A DNA stretch of 64,000 nt from Micromonospora sp. MA102 (GTDB taxonomy: Bacteria > Actinomycetota > Actinomycetes > Mycobacteriales > Micromonosporaceae). Shown piece after piece: positions 27,815-38,095 of this stretch. The notes under the pieces are model-generated. The model saw only the letters and a program-made list of their open reading frames with translations, made no database searches and was not told the origin of the DNA. The stretch covers positions 31,387 to 95,386 of the forward strand of contig NZ_JAMWEG010000025.1 in the NCBI RefSeq assembly GCF_025460765.1, in the 5' to 3' direction. The position numbers and the translations under genes were made by a program. Each line of letters starts with the position of its first letter. Positions within the stretch are counted from its first letter, which is position 1.

Positions 27815-28795
27815 TCAGCTCAGGCCACCGAACAGGGTGGTCACCGAGCCGTCGTCGAAGACCTCCCGGATCGCCCGGGCCAACAGCGGGGCGATCGACA
27901 GCACGGTCAGCTTGTCGAGCTGCTTCTCCGGCGGCAGCGGCAGCGTGTTGGTCACCACGACCTCGCTGATCGGGCTGTTCTTCAGCCGCTCGGTCGCCGG
28001 GTCGGACAGCAGCGCGTGGGTGGAGGCCACCACGATCTCCGCCGCGCCCGACTCCTTCAGGATGTCGGCGGCCTTGCTGATCGTGCCACCGGTGTCGATC
28101 ATGTCGTCGACGATCAGGCAGACCCGGCCCTCGACCTCGCCGACCACCCGGTTCGCCACCACCTGGTTCGGCTTCAGCGGATCCCGCGTCTTGTGGATGA
28201 ACGCCAGCGGGCAGCCACCCAGCCGGTCCGTCCAGCGCTCGGCCACCCGCACCCGACCCGAGTCCGGCGCCACCACGGTCATCGGCCGGCCCGCGTACTT
28301 GTGCTCCACGTACTCGGCCAGCACATCCATGGCGAACAGGTGGTCCACCGGACCGTCGAAGAAGCCCTGGATCTGGGCGGTGTGCAGGTCGACCGTCAGG
28401 ATCCGGTTCGCGCCCGCGGTCTTCAGCAGGTCGGCCACCAGCCGCGCCGAGATCGGCTCCCGGCCGCGGTGCTTCTTGTCCTGCCGCGAGTAGGGGTAGA
28501 ACGGCAGGACCACGGTGATCCGCTTGGCCGAACCGCGCTTCAGCGCGTCGACCATGATCAGGGTCTCCATCACCCAGGTGTTGACCCCGTGCGTCACGGA
28601 CTGCACCACGAAGGCGTCCGAACCGCGTACCGAGTCCTTGAAGCGTACGAAGATCTCACCGTTGGCGAAATCGTACGAGTCGGAAGGAGTCGGCGCGACG
28701 CCGAGCACCTCACCGATCTCCTTGGCGAGCTCCGGAAAACCCCGTCCGGAGAAGAGCATCAGGCTCTTGCGGTTTTCGGCGACGATGCTGCCCAT
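27815..28795 (-). CDS. prs: Ribose-phosphate pyrophosphokinase
   Basis: A 326-residue PRPP synthetase. It has the N-terminal SLMLFSGRGFPELAKEI, the ATP/Mg motif LTVDLHTAQIQGFF, the flexible-loop region and the PRPP-binding motif CLIVDDMIDTGGT. It makes PRPP from ribose 5-phosphate and ATP for purine, pyrimidine, His and Trp synthesis. It lies directly after glmU, an arrangement widespread in Gram-positive bacteria. Confidence 0.97.
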   Translation of the reverse strand: MGSIVAENRKSLMLFSGRGFPELAKEIGEVLGVAPTPSDSYDFANGEIFVRFKDSVRGSDAFVVQSVTHGVNTWVMETLIMVDALKRGSAKRITVVLPFYPYSRQDKKHRGREPISARLVADLLKTAGANRILTVDLHTAQIQGFFDGPVDHLFAMDVLAEYVEHKYAGRPMTVVAPDSGRVRVAERWTDRLGGCPLAFIHKTRDPLKPNQVVANRVVGEVEGRVCLIVDDMIDTGGTISKAADILKESGAAEIVVASTHALLSDPATERLKNSPISEVVVTNTLPLPPEKQLDKLTVLSIAPLLARAIREVFDDGSVTTLFGGLS

Positions 28796-28910
28796 GGGCC
28801 CGTCTGCTCCCGTATGTCGGTGGTTCCCGGCGGCGGTGAGCCGGGGACTATTCGGTTGCAGTATCCCCCGCGTTCACCGGTCCTCCCACGGTCTCCGGTC
28901 CCCCGTGGAT

Positions 28911-30374
28911 TCAGTCACCTTCGCTTGCGGCACCGGCCGGGTCCGACGCACCCTCGCGGGCCCGCTGCGCCGCCTCCGCGGCCGCCGTGCCGGACCGCTT
29001 GCGCAGCACCCAGCCCTCGACGTTGCGCTGCTGACCCCGGGCCACCGCCATGGCGCCCGCCGGCACATCCGAGATGATCACCGAGCCGGCCGCCGTGTAC
29101 GCGCCGTCACCCACCCGCACCGGCGCCACGAACATGTTGTCCGCCCCGGTGCGCGCGTGACTGCCGATCGTGGTGTGGTGCTTCTTCACCCCGTCGTAGT
29201 TGACGAACACCGTCGCCGCGCCGATGTTGCTGTGCTCGCCGATCGTCGCGTCACCCACGTACGACAGGTGCGGCACCTTCGACCCCTCGCCGATGGCGGC
29301 CTTCTTCGTCTCCACGAACGTGCCGACCTTCGCCTTCCGGCCCAGCCGCGACTCCGGCCGCAGGTACGCGTACGGCCCGACACTGGCCTCCGGGCCCACC
29401 TCGGCGCCCACCGCGTGGCTGCGCACCACGCTCGCGCCCGCGCCCACCGTGGTGTCCACCAGCGTGGTGTCCGGACCGACCAGCGCACCCGCGCCGACCA
29501 CCGTCGCGCCCTGCAACTGCGTGTTCTGGTCGATCACCGCGTCCCGCTCGACGGTCACCGTCACGTCGATCCAGGTGGTGTGCGGGTCCAGGATGCTCAC
29601 CCCGGTCCGCATCCAGCCCTCGTTCACCCGGTCCCGCAGCAGCCGCCGCAGCGCCGCCAGCTCGACCCGGTCGTTGCAGCCCAGCGTCTCCACGTGATCG
29701 GCCGCGCAGTGCACCGCCACCGGCTCCCCCGCGTCCCGGAGCAGGCCGAACACGTCGGTCAGGTACTCCTCGCCCTGCTCGTTGTCCGTCGAGAGCTTGC
29801 CCAGCGCGTCCCGCAGCCGCGCCACGTCGAACGCGTAGATGCCCGCGTTGATCTCCCGCAGCGCACGCTGCTCCGGGGTGGCGTCACGCTCCTCGACGAT
29901 CTGCGCCAGCCGCCCCTGCGCGTCCCGCACGATCCGGCCCAGGCCGGTCGGGTCGGGCACCTCGGCGGCCAGCACGGTCGCCGCCGCGCCGGCGCTCTCG
30001 TGCGCCTCGACCAGGGCCGCAACGGTCTCCGGCCGCAGCAGCGGCACATCCCCGTTGATCACCACGACCGTGCCGGCGGCCTCCGGGACCGCGTCCAGCG
30101 CGATCCGGACCGCGTGCCCGGTGCCGAGCTGCCGCTCCTGCAGCACGGGGGTGGCCGCCGGGGCGATCTCGGCCAGGTGCGCGCGCACCTGGTCGGCGCC
30201 GTGGCCGACCACGACCACCTGGCGGTCCGCGCCGAGCGGCGCGGCCGCGGCCAGCACGTGGCCGAGGAGGGTACGACCGAGCAGCGGGTGCAGCACCTTG
30301 GGCAGGGCCGACTTCATCCGCTTGCCCTCACCGGCGGCGAGCACGACAACGGTGCGGAGGTGGGGCTGGGACAC
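28911..30374 (-). CDS. glmU: Bifunctional UDP-N-acetylglucosamine pyrophosphorylase / glucosamine-1-phosphate N-acetyltransferase
   Basis: The N-terminal nucleotidyltransferase domain starts VVVLAAGEGKRMKSALPKVL and contains INGDVPLL. From about residue 250 a left-handed beta helix of hexapeptide repeats forms the acetyltransferase domain, with the catalytic-region HTTIGSHARTGADNM. It makes UDP-GlcNAc for peptidoglycan. GTG 30374 has GGAG eight nt upstream; the frame runs open to 30437 without support. The C-terminal tail is Ala-rich. tRNA-Gln lies 74 nt upstream. Confidence 0.97.
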   Translation of the reverse strand: MSQPHLRTVVVLAAGEGKRMKSALPKVLHPLLGRTLLGHVLAAAAPLGADRQVVVVGHGADQVRAHLAEIAPAATPVLQERQLGTGHAVRIALDAVPEAAGTVVVINGDVPLLRPETVAALVEAHESAGAAATVLAAEVPDPTGLGRIVRDAQGRLAQIVEERDATPEQRALREINAGIYAFDVARLRDALGKLSTDNEQGEEYLTDVFGLLRDAGEPVAVHCAADHVETLGCNDRVELAALRRLLRDRVNEGWMRTGVSILDPHTTWIDVTVTVERDAVIDQNTQLQGATVVGAGALVGPDTTLVDTTVGAGASVVRSHAVGAEVGPEASVGPYAYLRPESRLGRKAKVGTFVETKKAAIGEGSKVPHLSYVGDATIGEHSNIGAATVFVNYDGVKKHHTTIGSHARTGADNMFVAPVRVGDGAYTAAGSVIISDVPAGAMAVARGQQRNVEGWVLRKRSGTAAAEAAQRAREGASDPAGAASEGD

Positions 30375-30447
30375 GACGTGGCTCCAGTCGGGACGGCGAC
30401 AGTCTCGCGGCCATGCTAACCACGCGACCGGATGCAAACAGCGGAAG

Positions 30448-30518
30448 CTCCCGGGAGAGGATTCGAACCCCTATAATCAGGACCAAAACCTGACGTCCTG
30501 CCATTAGACGACCCGGGA
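30448..30518 (-). tRNA. tRNA-Gln (anticodon TTG)
   Basis: Read on the reverse strand, acceptor TCCCGGG pairs with CCCGGGA. A D arm with TCTAATGGCAGGA, an anticodon arm TCAGG-TTTTGGT-CCTGA with anticodon TTG, and a T arm with loop TTCGAAT follow. CCA is not encoded. It lies upstream of glmU on the same strand. Confidence 0.95.
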
Positions 30519-30565
30519 AGGTCGAAAACGGGCAAAAGGGAGCCCGCTCGGCGGCTGCCTACACC

Positions 30566-31306
30566 TTACCGGTCGTGAGGTGGATCCTCATCGGTCATTC
30601 CCTTCATGATCCCCTCGACCCTCCAGTAGACCCGACTCGCACCCACCACGTGCACGGTGAGGCAGCCGCGGTAGTCGGTGCCGACGTTCTTGCGGATGGT
30701 GAGCGGCCGATGCCGTTTCAGGGAGGTGCGCTGGAACCGCTCGGGTGGGACTCCGATCTGATCCGCCCACCAGCGGACCGCCGCCACCGCGTCGGCGGTC
30801 TCGTGGATGCTCACGCGGTAACGCCGGTCCGCCGGCGGGACGCCGAGCGCGTCGAGGAAGCGCAGGAAGAGCGCCACCAGCATCGGGTCGCTGTTCACGA
30901 ACTTGATGTGGCAGTCGTGCGGACGCCACGGCTTGGCCTTGCCACCCTCACACCAGTAGATCGCCGCGCCGATCAGCACCAGCTCGCGGTAACTCAGTCG
31001 ACGAACCCACCGTGCGGCCGCCGCGACGGTCTCGGTCCGCGCGGCGTCACGTGCGGCCCGGTGCGCGCCCCACTGGGCATCCGCGCGTGCGCGCTGACCG
31101 GCCTGGCGTCTCCGTGACACCAGCTCCGGGTCGAGCGGCAGGTGCCGCGTCCAGAGGTAGGCGGTGGACTTCGACACCCGGAGCCGCTCCGCGATCTCGC
31201 CCACCGGGCAGCCCTCCTGACGCAGGAGGAGGGCCTGCGCGTGCAGCGCGGGCTTGCGGCCACGGTAGGGAGGGGAGCCGGTGACGGCACGGTCGTGGTC
31301 GGTCAC
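30566..31306 (-). CDS. Helix-turn-helix protein with a LAGLIDADG-like C-terminal domain
   Basis: Residues about 20-52 form a resolvase/homeodomain-type HTH (CPVGEIAERLRVSKSTAYLW). From about residue 105 the sequence reads LVLIGAAIYWCEGGKAKPW, then IKFVNSDPMLVALFLRFLDA and, near the end, YRGCLTVHVVGASRVYWRVE. That order resembles single-motif LAGLIDADG/WhiA-like domains, where GAAIYWCEGGK would be the acidic helix. I infer this fold; it is not a close match to an active homing endonuclease. It lies beside tRNA-Gln, outside any operon. GTG 31306 has weak SD support. Confidence 0.7.
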   Translation of the reverse strand: MTDHDRAVTGSPPYRGRKPALHAQALLLRQEGCPVGEIAERLRVSKSTAYLWTRHLPLDPELVSRRRQAGQRARADAQWGAHRAARDAARTETVAAAARWVRRLSYRELVLIGAAIYWCEGGKAKPWRPHDCHIKFVNSDPMLVALFLRFLDALGVPPADRRYRVSIHETADAVAAVRWWADQIGVPPERFQRTSLKRHRPLTIRKNVGTDYRGCLTVHVVGASRVYWRVEGIMKGMTDEDPPHDR

Positions 31307-31427
31307 TCCGGCAGGTTAGGACACGCGTGCGACAGGTATGGCCATCGACGGAGCGACGTGTCCGCTGCGATCTAGGGCGCTCCTGGTTACGGTGACGTAG
31401 GCGTACCCCGTACCACTGGGAGGTGCC

Positions 31428-32399
31428 ATGTCGACCACCCTGACCGGCCCGGACAGCGGCCCCAAGCCACTCACCCAGGGCCACCAGTCACCCGGCATCC
31501 TGATCGCACTGTGGGCCTTCGTGGTCGTACCGTTCCTCGCCCTGCTGGCCGCCGTGCCGGTGGCCTGGGGCGGCTGGCTGGGCTGGACCGACGTGCTGGT
31601 GGCCGGATTCTGGTACGTCCTGTCCGGCCTGGGCATCACGGTCGGCTACCACCGCTACTTCACCCACGGCTCGTTCAAGGCGAAACCGTGGCTGCGGGCG
31701 GCCCTGGCGGTGGCGGGCTCGTTCGCCGTGCAGGGCGAGATCATCCAGTGGGTGGCCGACCACCGGCGGCATCACGCGTTCTCCGACCAGGAGGGCGACC
31801 CGCACTCGCCGTGGCGGTTCGGGGAGAGCATCGGCGGGCTGACGAAGGGGCTGTTCCACGCGCACGTCGGCTGGCTGTTCAACCGGGAGTTGTCGAACCG
31901 GGAACGGTTCGCGCCGGACCTGCTCGCCGATCCGATCACCCGCCGCGTCGACCGGTCGTTCCCGGTGCTGGTGGTGGTCTCGGTGCTCGGGCCGGCGGCG
32001 ATGGGCGGGCTGCTCACCGGGTCGTGGCAGGGCGCGTTCACGGCGTTCTTCTGGGGCGGGCTGGTCCGGATCGCGCTGCTGCACCACGTCACCTGGTCGA
32101 TCAACTCGGTGTGTCACGTCTACGGTGAGCGCCCGTTCGCGGTGCGGCAGGGCGACCGGGCGTCGAACTTCTGGCCGTTGGCGTTGCTGTCGTTCGGGGA
32201 GAGCTGGCACAACCTGCACCACGCCGAGCCGACGAGCGCGCGCCACGGGGTGCTGCGCGGGCAGGTCGATCCGTCGGCGCGGGTGATCTGGCTGCTGGAG
32301 AAGGTCGGTGCGGCCTGGTCGGTGCGGTGGCCGAAACCGGAGCGGATCACGGCGAAGCTGGTGGAGCCGGGGCGGGTGCGCGGCCGACCGGCGCGGTAA
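31428..32399 (+). CDS. Membrane fatty acid (acyl-CoA) desaturase
   Basis: Three histidine boxes define an integral-membrane di-iron desaturase: HRYFTH (about residue 75), HRRHH (about residue 112) and HNLHH (about residue 262). Four helices place them in the cytosol. It should introduce a double bond, probably delta-9, into acyl chains, adjusting membrane fluidity. GGGAGG seven nt before ATG 31428. A TetR regulator follows 41 nt downstream on the same strand and may control it. Confidence 0.93.
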   Translation: MSTTLTGPDSGPKPLTQGHQSPGILIALWAFVVVPFLALLAAVPVAWGGWLGWTDVLVAGFWYVLSGLGITVGYHRYFTHGSFKAKPWLRAALAVAGSFAVQGEIIQWVADHRRHHAFSDQEGDPHSPWRFGESIGGLTKGLFHAHVGWLFNRELSNRERFAPDLLADPITRRVDRSFPVLVVVSVLGPAAMGGLLTGSWQGAFTAFFWGGLVRIALLHHVTWSINSVCHVYGERPFAVRQGDRASNFWPLALLSFGESWHNLHHAEPTSARHGVLRGQVDPSARVIWLLEKVGAAWSVRWPKPERITAKLVEPGRVRGRPAR

Positions 32400-32440
32400 C
32401 CGGTCGGTCGGAGCGGGTGGGGTTTGGCAGGATGGGCCGG

Positions 32441-33124
32441 GTGACCGACGTTCCCGGCAGCGACGCCAGCTCCGCCCGCAGGCGGGCCGTCCCGGCGGCG
32501 AAGCCTTCCCGGGTTCGGATGTCCGCGACCCAGCGGCGCGAGCAACTGATCTCGATCGCCCGGCAGATCTTCGCCGAGCGCGGGTTCGACGCCACCTCGA
32601 TCGAGGAGGTGTCGGCGCGGGCGAAGGTGTCCAAGCCGGTGGTGTACGAGCACTTCGGCGGCAAGGAGGGGCTCTACGCGGTGGTGGTGGACCGGGAGGT
32701 CCGTTCGCTGCTGGACCGGATCACCACGGCGTTGACGGCGGGGCATCCGCGGGAGTTGCTGGAGCAGGCGGCGTTGACGCTGCTGACGTACATCGAGGAG
32801 GAGACCAGCGGGTTCCGGGTGCTGGTCCGGGAGTCGCCGTTGATGTCGGCGACGGGCAACTTCAGCAGCGTGATGAACGATGTGGCGCATCAGGTGGAGC
32901 ACATCCTGGGTGCGGAGTTCTCCAGCCGCGGCTACGACCCGAAGCTGGCGGAGCTGTACTCGCAGGCGCTGGTGGGCATGGTGGCGTTGACCGGGCGTTG
33001 GTGGTTGGAGGTGCGCAAGCCGCGGAAGGAGACGGTGGCGGCGCACCTGGTGAACCTGGCCTGGAACGGCCTGTCGCACCTGGAGGCGAAGCCGGGTCTG
33101 ATCACCGTCCGCAAGCGGAGCTGA
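32441..33124 (+). CDS. TetR/AcrR-family transcriptional regulator
   Basis: A Ser/Arg/Ala-rich leader of about 25 residues precedes the HTH domain: RREQLISIARQIFAERGFDA and then TSIEEVSARAKVSKPVVYEH. The C-terminal part (ELYSQALVGMVALTGRWW) looks like the TetR_C domain common in actinobacterial lipid regulators. I chose GTG 32441 (VTDVPGSDAS); ATG 32432 in the same frame is possible. It follows a fatty-acid desaturase gene, so control of lipid desaturation is a reasonable guess. Confidence 0.92.
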   Translation: MTDVPGSDASSARRRAVPAAKPSRVRMSATQRREQLISIARQIFAERGFDATSIEEVSARAKVSKPVVYEHFGGKEGLYAVVVDREVRSLLDRITTALTAGHPRELLEQAALTLLTYIEEETSGFRVLVRESPLMSATGNFSSVMNDVAHQVEHILGAEFSSRGYDPKLAELYSQALVGMVALTGRWWLEVRKPRKETVAAHLVNLAWNGLSHLEAKPGLITVRKRS

Positions 33125-33155
33125 GCCGGTTCAGCCCGGCAGAGCTGAGCCGGGT

Positions 33156-33629
33156 TCAGCGGTGGGCCTCGGCGACCGGGTGCTCGCGGCGGCGCCGTTC
33201 CTCCGCGGCGTGCTCGTCCGTGCCGACCTTGTCGTAGAGGCCGGTGGCGAGCAGGACCAGCCCGAACACCAGCGAGATGAGGACGGTGGCCATCGAGAAG
33301 TTGAGGAAGTTCGCCGACGTCTGCAGCACGGCCATCATGAGGATGCCGGTGACCAGGAAGACCGCCCCGGCGGTCAGGTTCATGTAGTGGCCGAGGTTGC
33401 CGCGGCGGGACGCGCCGATGATGAGGAAGGCGCCGAAGATCACGGAGACCAGGGCGAACGCCAGGTTGGTGCGCAGGCCGAGAGCCGTGGTGTCCTCCCG
33501 GCTGAACAGCCCGTCGCCCCAGGTCTCGAAGACCCCGTAGACGCCGAAGACCAGGATGTAGAGGCCGATGAGGCCGGACAGCACCCGGTAGAGCGGCCGT
33601 GCGGGGTGGTTCACCGGGAAGTGCGCCAT
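33156..33629 (-). CDS. DUF4383 membrane protein (copy A)
   Basis: Four hydrophobic helices follow the DUF4383-typical opening MAHFPVNHPARPLYRVLSGL. The C-terminus is a charged tail containing KVGTDEHAAEERRRREH. Function of the family is unknown. GGAGG lies just before ATG 33629. It is a paralogue of the neighbour at 33745-34200, with which it shares the N-terminal motif, four-helix layout and KVGTDxEH ending. A terminator between them suggests separate transcription. Confidence 0.88.
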   Translation of the reverse strand: MAHFPVNHPARPLYRVLSGLIGLYILVFGVYGVFETWGDGLFSREDTTALGLRTNLAFALVSVIFGAFLIIGASRRGNLGHYMNLTAGAVFLVTGILMMAVLQTSANFLNFSMATVLISLVFGLVLLATGLYDKVGTDEHAAEERRRREHPVAEAHR

Positions 33630-33701
33630 GGGAACCTCCGGTCGGCTGACTGGTTTGACGCAATTGTCCCCCGTGTCACCCGCTCCCGTCCCCGGAAAAC
33701 G

Positions 33702-33731
33702 CCGAAGGCCCGGCGGGCGCCGGGCCTTCGG
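33702..33731 (-). terminator. Terminator between the two DUF4383 genes
   Basis: Perfect 14-bp arms starting CCGAAGGCCCGGCG with a two-base centre. It lies downstream of copy B and upstream of copy A. Confidence 0.75.
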
Positions 33732-33744
33732 GGGTGGCTGCGGG

Positions 33745-34200
33745 TCAGAGCACCAGGCGGGCCTTCTGCCAGGCCTCGTGCTCGTCGTCGGTGCCGACCT
33801 TGCCGTACATGCCGACCATCAGGAGCACCAGGGACAGGGTGAGCACCACGATGTCGGTCATGATCGAGAAGTTGAAGATGTTGGCGTCGGTGTGGAGGAA
33901 CGCCAGCTCGGCCAGGCCGAGGACCATCAGGGCGTAGGCCAGCCACTGGTTGATCGCCACGTCGAGGTTGCGGCCGATCACGGTGCCGACCAGGATCCCG
34001 GCGCCGAGCAGGATGGCGAGCATCGAGAAGCCGAGGTTGGTGCCCTGGCCGAGAACCTTGGTGTCGTCCTGGGCGAGGACGTCGTTGCCGGCGCTGGCGA
34101 TGATGCCGAGCACGCCGAAGACGACGAAGTACAGACCAACGAGCCCGCCGATCGCCCGGTAGACAGGCCGCGCGGGGTGGTTGACGGGGGTGTGGGCCAT
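33745..34200 (-). CDS. DUF4383 membrane protein (copy B)
   Basis: A 151-residue, four-helix protein opening MAHTPVNHPARPVYRAIGGL and ending KVGTDDEHEAWQKARLVL. It is clearly related to copy A next door, so the pair arose by tandem duplication. ATG 34200 has GGAG eight nt upstream. The frame is open far beyond into the ABC-F gene, but that is shadow coding. Function unknown. Confidence 0.88.
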   Translation of the reverse strand: MAHTPVNHPARPVYRAIGGLVGLYFVVFGVLGIIASAGNDVLAQDDTKVLGQGTNLGFSMLAILLGAGILVGTVIGRNLDVAINQWLAYALMVLGLAELAFLHTDANIFNFSIMTDIVVLTLSLVLLMVGMYGKVGTDDEHEAWQKARLVL

Positions 34201-34295
34201 CTGTGCGTCTCCAAGACCGAACGGAAGAGGGGTCGCCTGCGATTGTCCCGCACGCCCGTCAGTGACGCCGCACACCCCCCACCGGCGGGTCGGTG

Positions 34296-36095
<1,800 letters not shown>

Positions 36096-36175
36096 GAACC
36101 CACCTTTCATGATCAAAGGCGCCCCGGTGCCCGGGACGCCCACGTCAAGGGTACGCGGACCGGGCGGGGCGGGGT

Positions 36176-37129
36176 TCAGACGATGCGGGCGCCGGGGACC
36201 GGGCCGTGCGCGACCCGCGCCTCCCGGCAGACGCCGGCGGCGGACAGGTCGGCGGCGATCCGCACGGCGTGCGCCTCGTCGGTGGCGAGGAAGACGCAGG
36301 TCGGGCCGGAGCCGGAGACGAGGCCGGCGAGCGCCCCGGCCGCCTCCCCCACCTTGAGCGTCCCGGCCAGCGACGGGCGCATGGCCAGCGCGGCGGCCTG
36401 GAGGTCGTTGCCGAGCGTGGCGGCGAGCACCCGCGGGTCGCGCTGGCGCAGCGCGCCCAGCAGCCCGTCGGTGCTGCCCAGCGGCTCCCCCGCGGTGCCG
36501 GCGTCACGGAGCCGGTCCAGCTCCCGGTAGGCGGCCGGGGTGGAGAGGCCGCCGTCGGCGAGGGCCACCACCCAGTGCCAGGAGGTGGGGCGGGCCAGCA
36601 CCGGGCTGACCGCCTCGCCGCGCCCGGTGCCCAGCGCGGTGCCGCCGTAAATGAGGAACGGCACGTCGGAGCCGAGGTCGGCGGCGATCCCGGCCAGTTC
36701 GTCGCGGGACAGCCCGGTGCCCCAGAGCGCGTCGCAGGCGACCAGCGCGGCGGCCGCGTCGGCGCTGCCCCCGGCCAGCCCGCCGGCGAGCGGGATCTGC
36801 TTGCGCAGGTGCAGCCGGGCGTGCGGCAGGACGCCCGCGTAGCCGGCGAGGGCGTGGGCGGCCCGGATGGCCAGGTTGGAGTCGTCCAGGGCCAGCTCGC
36901 CGGCGCCCTCGCCCTCCATGGTGAGGGTCAGCGTGTCGCCCCGGCGGGCGGTCAGCTCGTCGTAGATGGAGATCGCGTGGTAGACGGTGTTCAGTTCGTG
37001 GTAGCCGTCCCGGCGCAGCGGGCCCACCCCGAGGTGCAGGTTGACCTTGGCCGGCACCCGCACCTTCACCGGGCCGCTCGCCCCGCGCCGCTGCCCGTCC
37101 TCGTCGTCCGGTCGCCAGGCCTCGGTCAC
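36176..37129 (-). CDS. ispE: 4-diphosphocytidyl-2-C-methyl-D-erythritol kinase
   Basis: A GHMP kinase of 317 residues. VRVPAKVNLHLGVGPLRRDG and YHELNTVYHAI are the IspE N-terminus, and PLAGGLAGGSADAAAAL is the ATP-binding motif. It catalyses the fourth step of the MEP isoprenoid pathway. The GTG overlaps the stop of a 16-codon ORF as GTGA, and has no SD of its own, so translation probably depends on coupling. The run rsmA-ispE is conserved in many actinobacteria. Confidence 0.95.
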   Translation of the reverse strand: MTEAWRPDDEDGQRRGASGPVKVRVPAKVNLHLGVGPLRRDGYHELNTVYHAISIYDELTARRGDTLTLTMEGEGAGELALDDSNLAIRAAHALAGYAGVLPHARLHLRKQIPLAGGLAGGSADAAAALVACDALWGTGLSRDELAGIAADLGSDVPFLIYGGTALGTGRGEAVSPVLARPTSWHWVVALADGGLSTPAAYRELDRLRDAGTAGEPLGSTDGLLGALRQRDPRVLAATLGNDLQAAALAMRPSLAGTLKVGEAAGALAGLVSGSGPTCVFLATDEAHAVRIAADLSAAGVCREARVAHGPVPGARIV

Positions 37130-37176
37130 GGGACGATGTCCCGCGGGCGCAGGCGGATGTCGAACGGCTTCTGCAC
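37126..37176 (-). CDS. Possible 16-residue leader peptide coupled to ispE
   Basis: A GTG six nt behind GAGGAG opens MQKPFDIRLRPRDIVP, whose TGA overlaps the ispE GTG. The ispE start lacks an SD, so ribosomes finishing this ORF are likely to start ispE. The frame is the same as rsmA, whose TAG lies 37 nt upstream. It is too short for domain analysis; conservation would decide whether it is a leader or an upstream extension. Confidence 0.45.
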   Translation of the reverse strand: MQKPFDIRLRPRDIVP

Positions 37177-37212
37177 GGTCAGCTCCTCGGCGGGGTCGGC
37201 AACGGCGCCAGC

Positions 37213-38091
37213 CTACTGGGCGGCCGCGGAAGCGGCCGGGGCCGACGCGGCGATGGCGGCGAACTGCTCGACGGTCAGTGACTCGCCGCGCGCGCCGGGG
37301 TCGACGCCGGCGGCCGTGAGCGCCGCGGCGGCCCGGTCCGCGCCGCCGGCCCAGCCCGCCAGGGCGGCCCGCAGGGTCTTGCGGCGCTGCGCGAACGCCG
37401 CGTCGACCACCGCGAAGACGGCCTCCCGGGGTACGTCGGCGCGGGGCGGCTCGCGCCGGGTGAAGGCGACCAGTCCGGAGTCGACGTTCGGCACCGGCCA
37501 GAAGACGTTCGGCGGGACCTTGCCGGCGGCCCGGGAGCGGGCGTACCAGGCGAGCTTGACCGACGGGATGCCGTACACCTTGGAGCCGGGACCGGCGACG
37601 AGCCGGTCGGCGACCTCCTTCTGCACCATCACGAGGCCGTGGCGCAGGGTGGGCAGCTCGGCGAGCAGGTGCAGCACCACCGGCACGGCCACGTTGTAGG
37701 GCAGGTTCGCCACCAGCGCGGTCGGCGCCGGGTCGGCCAGCTCGGCGGCGGTGACCCGCAGCGCGTCGGCGGGGTGCACGGTGAGCCGGGCGGCGTCCGG
37801 GCCGGCGAACCGCTCGGCGGTCTCCGGCAGCGCGGCGGCCAGGGCCGGGTCGAGTTCGACGGCGTGCACGTGCGCGGCCACCGGCAGCAGGGCCAGGGTG
37901 AGCGAGCCGAGGCCGGGGCCGACCTCCAGCGCCACGTCGTCCGGGGCGAGCCCGGCCGTGGTGACGATCCGGCGGACCGTGTTGGGGTCGTGCACGAAGT
38001 TCTGGCCGAGCTTCTTGGTCGGCGTGACGCCGAGCCGCGCGGCGAGTTCCCGGATCTCCGCCGGGCCGAGGAGTCCGGTCACGCCGGGCAT
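37213..38091 (-). CDS. rsmA: 16S rRNA (adenine(1518)-N6/adenine(1519)-N6)-dimethyltransferase
   Basis: The N-terminus TPTKKLGQNFVHDPN, SAM motif LEVGPGLGSLTLALL and catalytic NLPYNVAVP identify RsmA/KsgA. It dimethylates two adenines near the 3' end of 16S rRNA during 30S assembly. At 292 residues the length is normal. ATG 38091 directly abuts GAAAGG; GTG 38082 nine nt further would be better spaced. It lies 4 nt after tatD and ahead of ispE in one probable operon. Confidence 0.96.
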   Translation of the reverse strand: MPGVTGLLGPAEIRELAARLGVTPTKKLGQNFVHDPNTVRRIVTTAGLAPDDVALEVGPGLGSLTLALLPVAAHVHAVELDPALAAALPETAERFAGPDAARLTVHPADALRVTAAELADPAPTALVANLPYNVAVPVVLHLLAELPTLRHGLVMVQKEVADRLVAGPGSKVYGIPSVKLAWYARSRAAGKVPPNVFWPVPNVDSGLVAFTRREPPRADVPREAVFAVVDAAFAQRRKTLRAALAGWAGGADRAAAALTAAGVDPGARGESLTVEQFAAIAASAPAASAAAQ

Positions 38092-38095
38092 CCTT

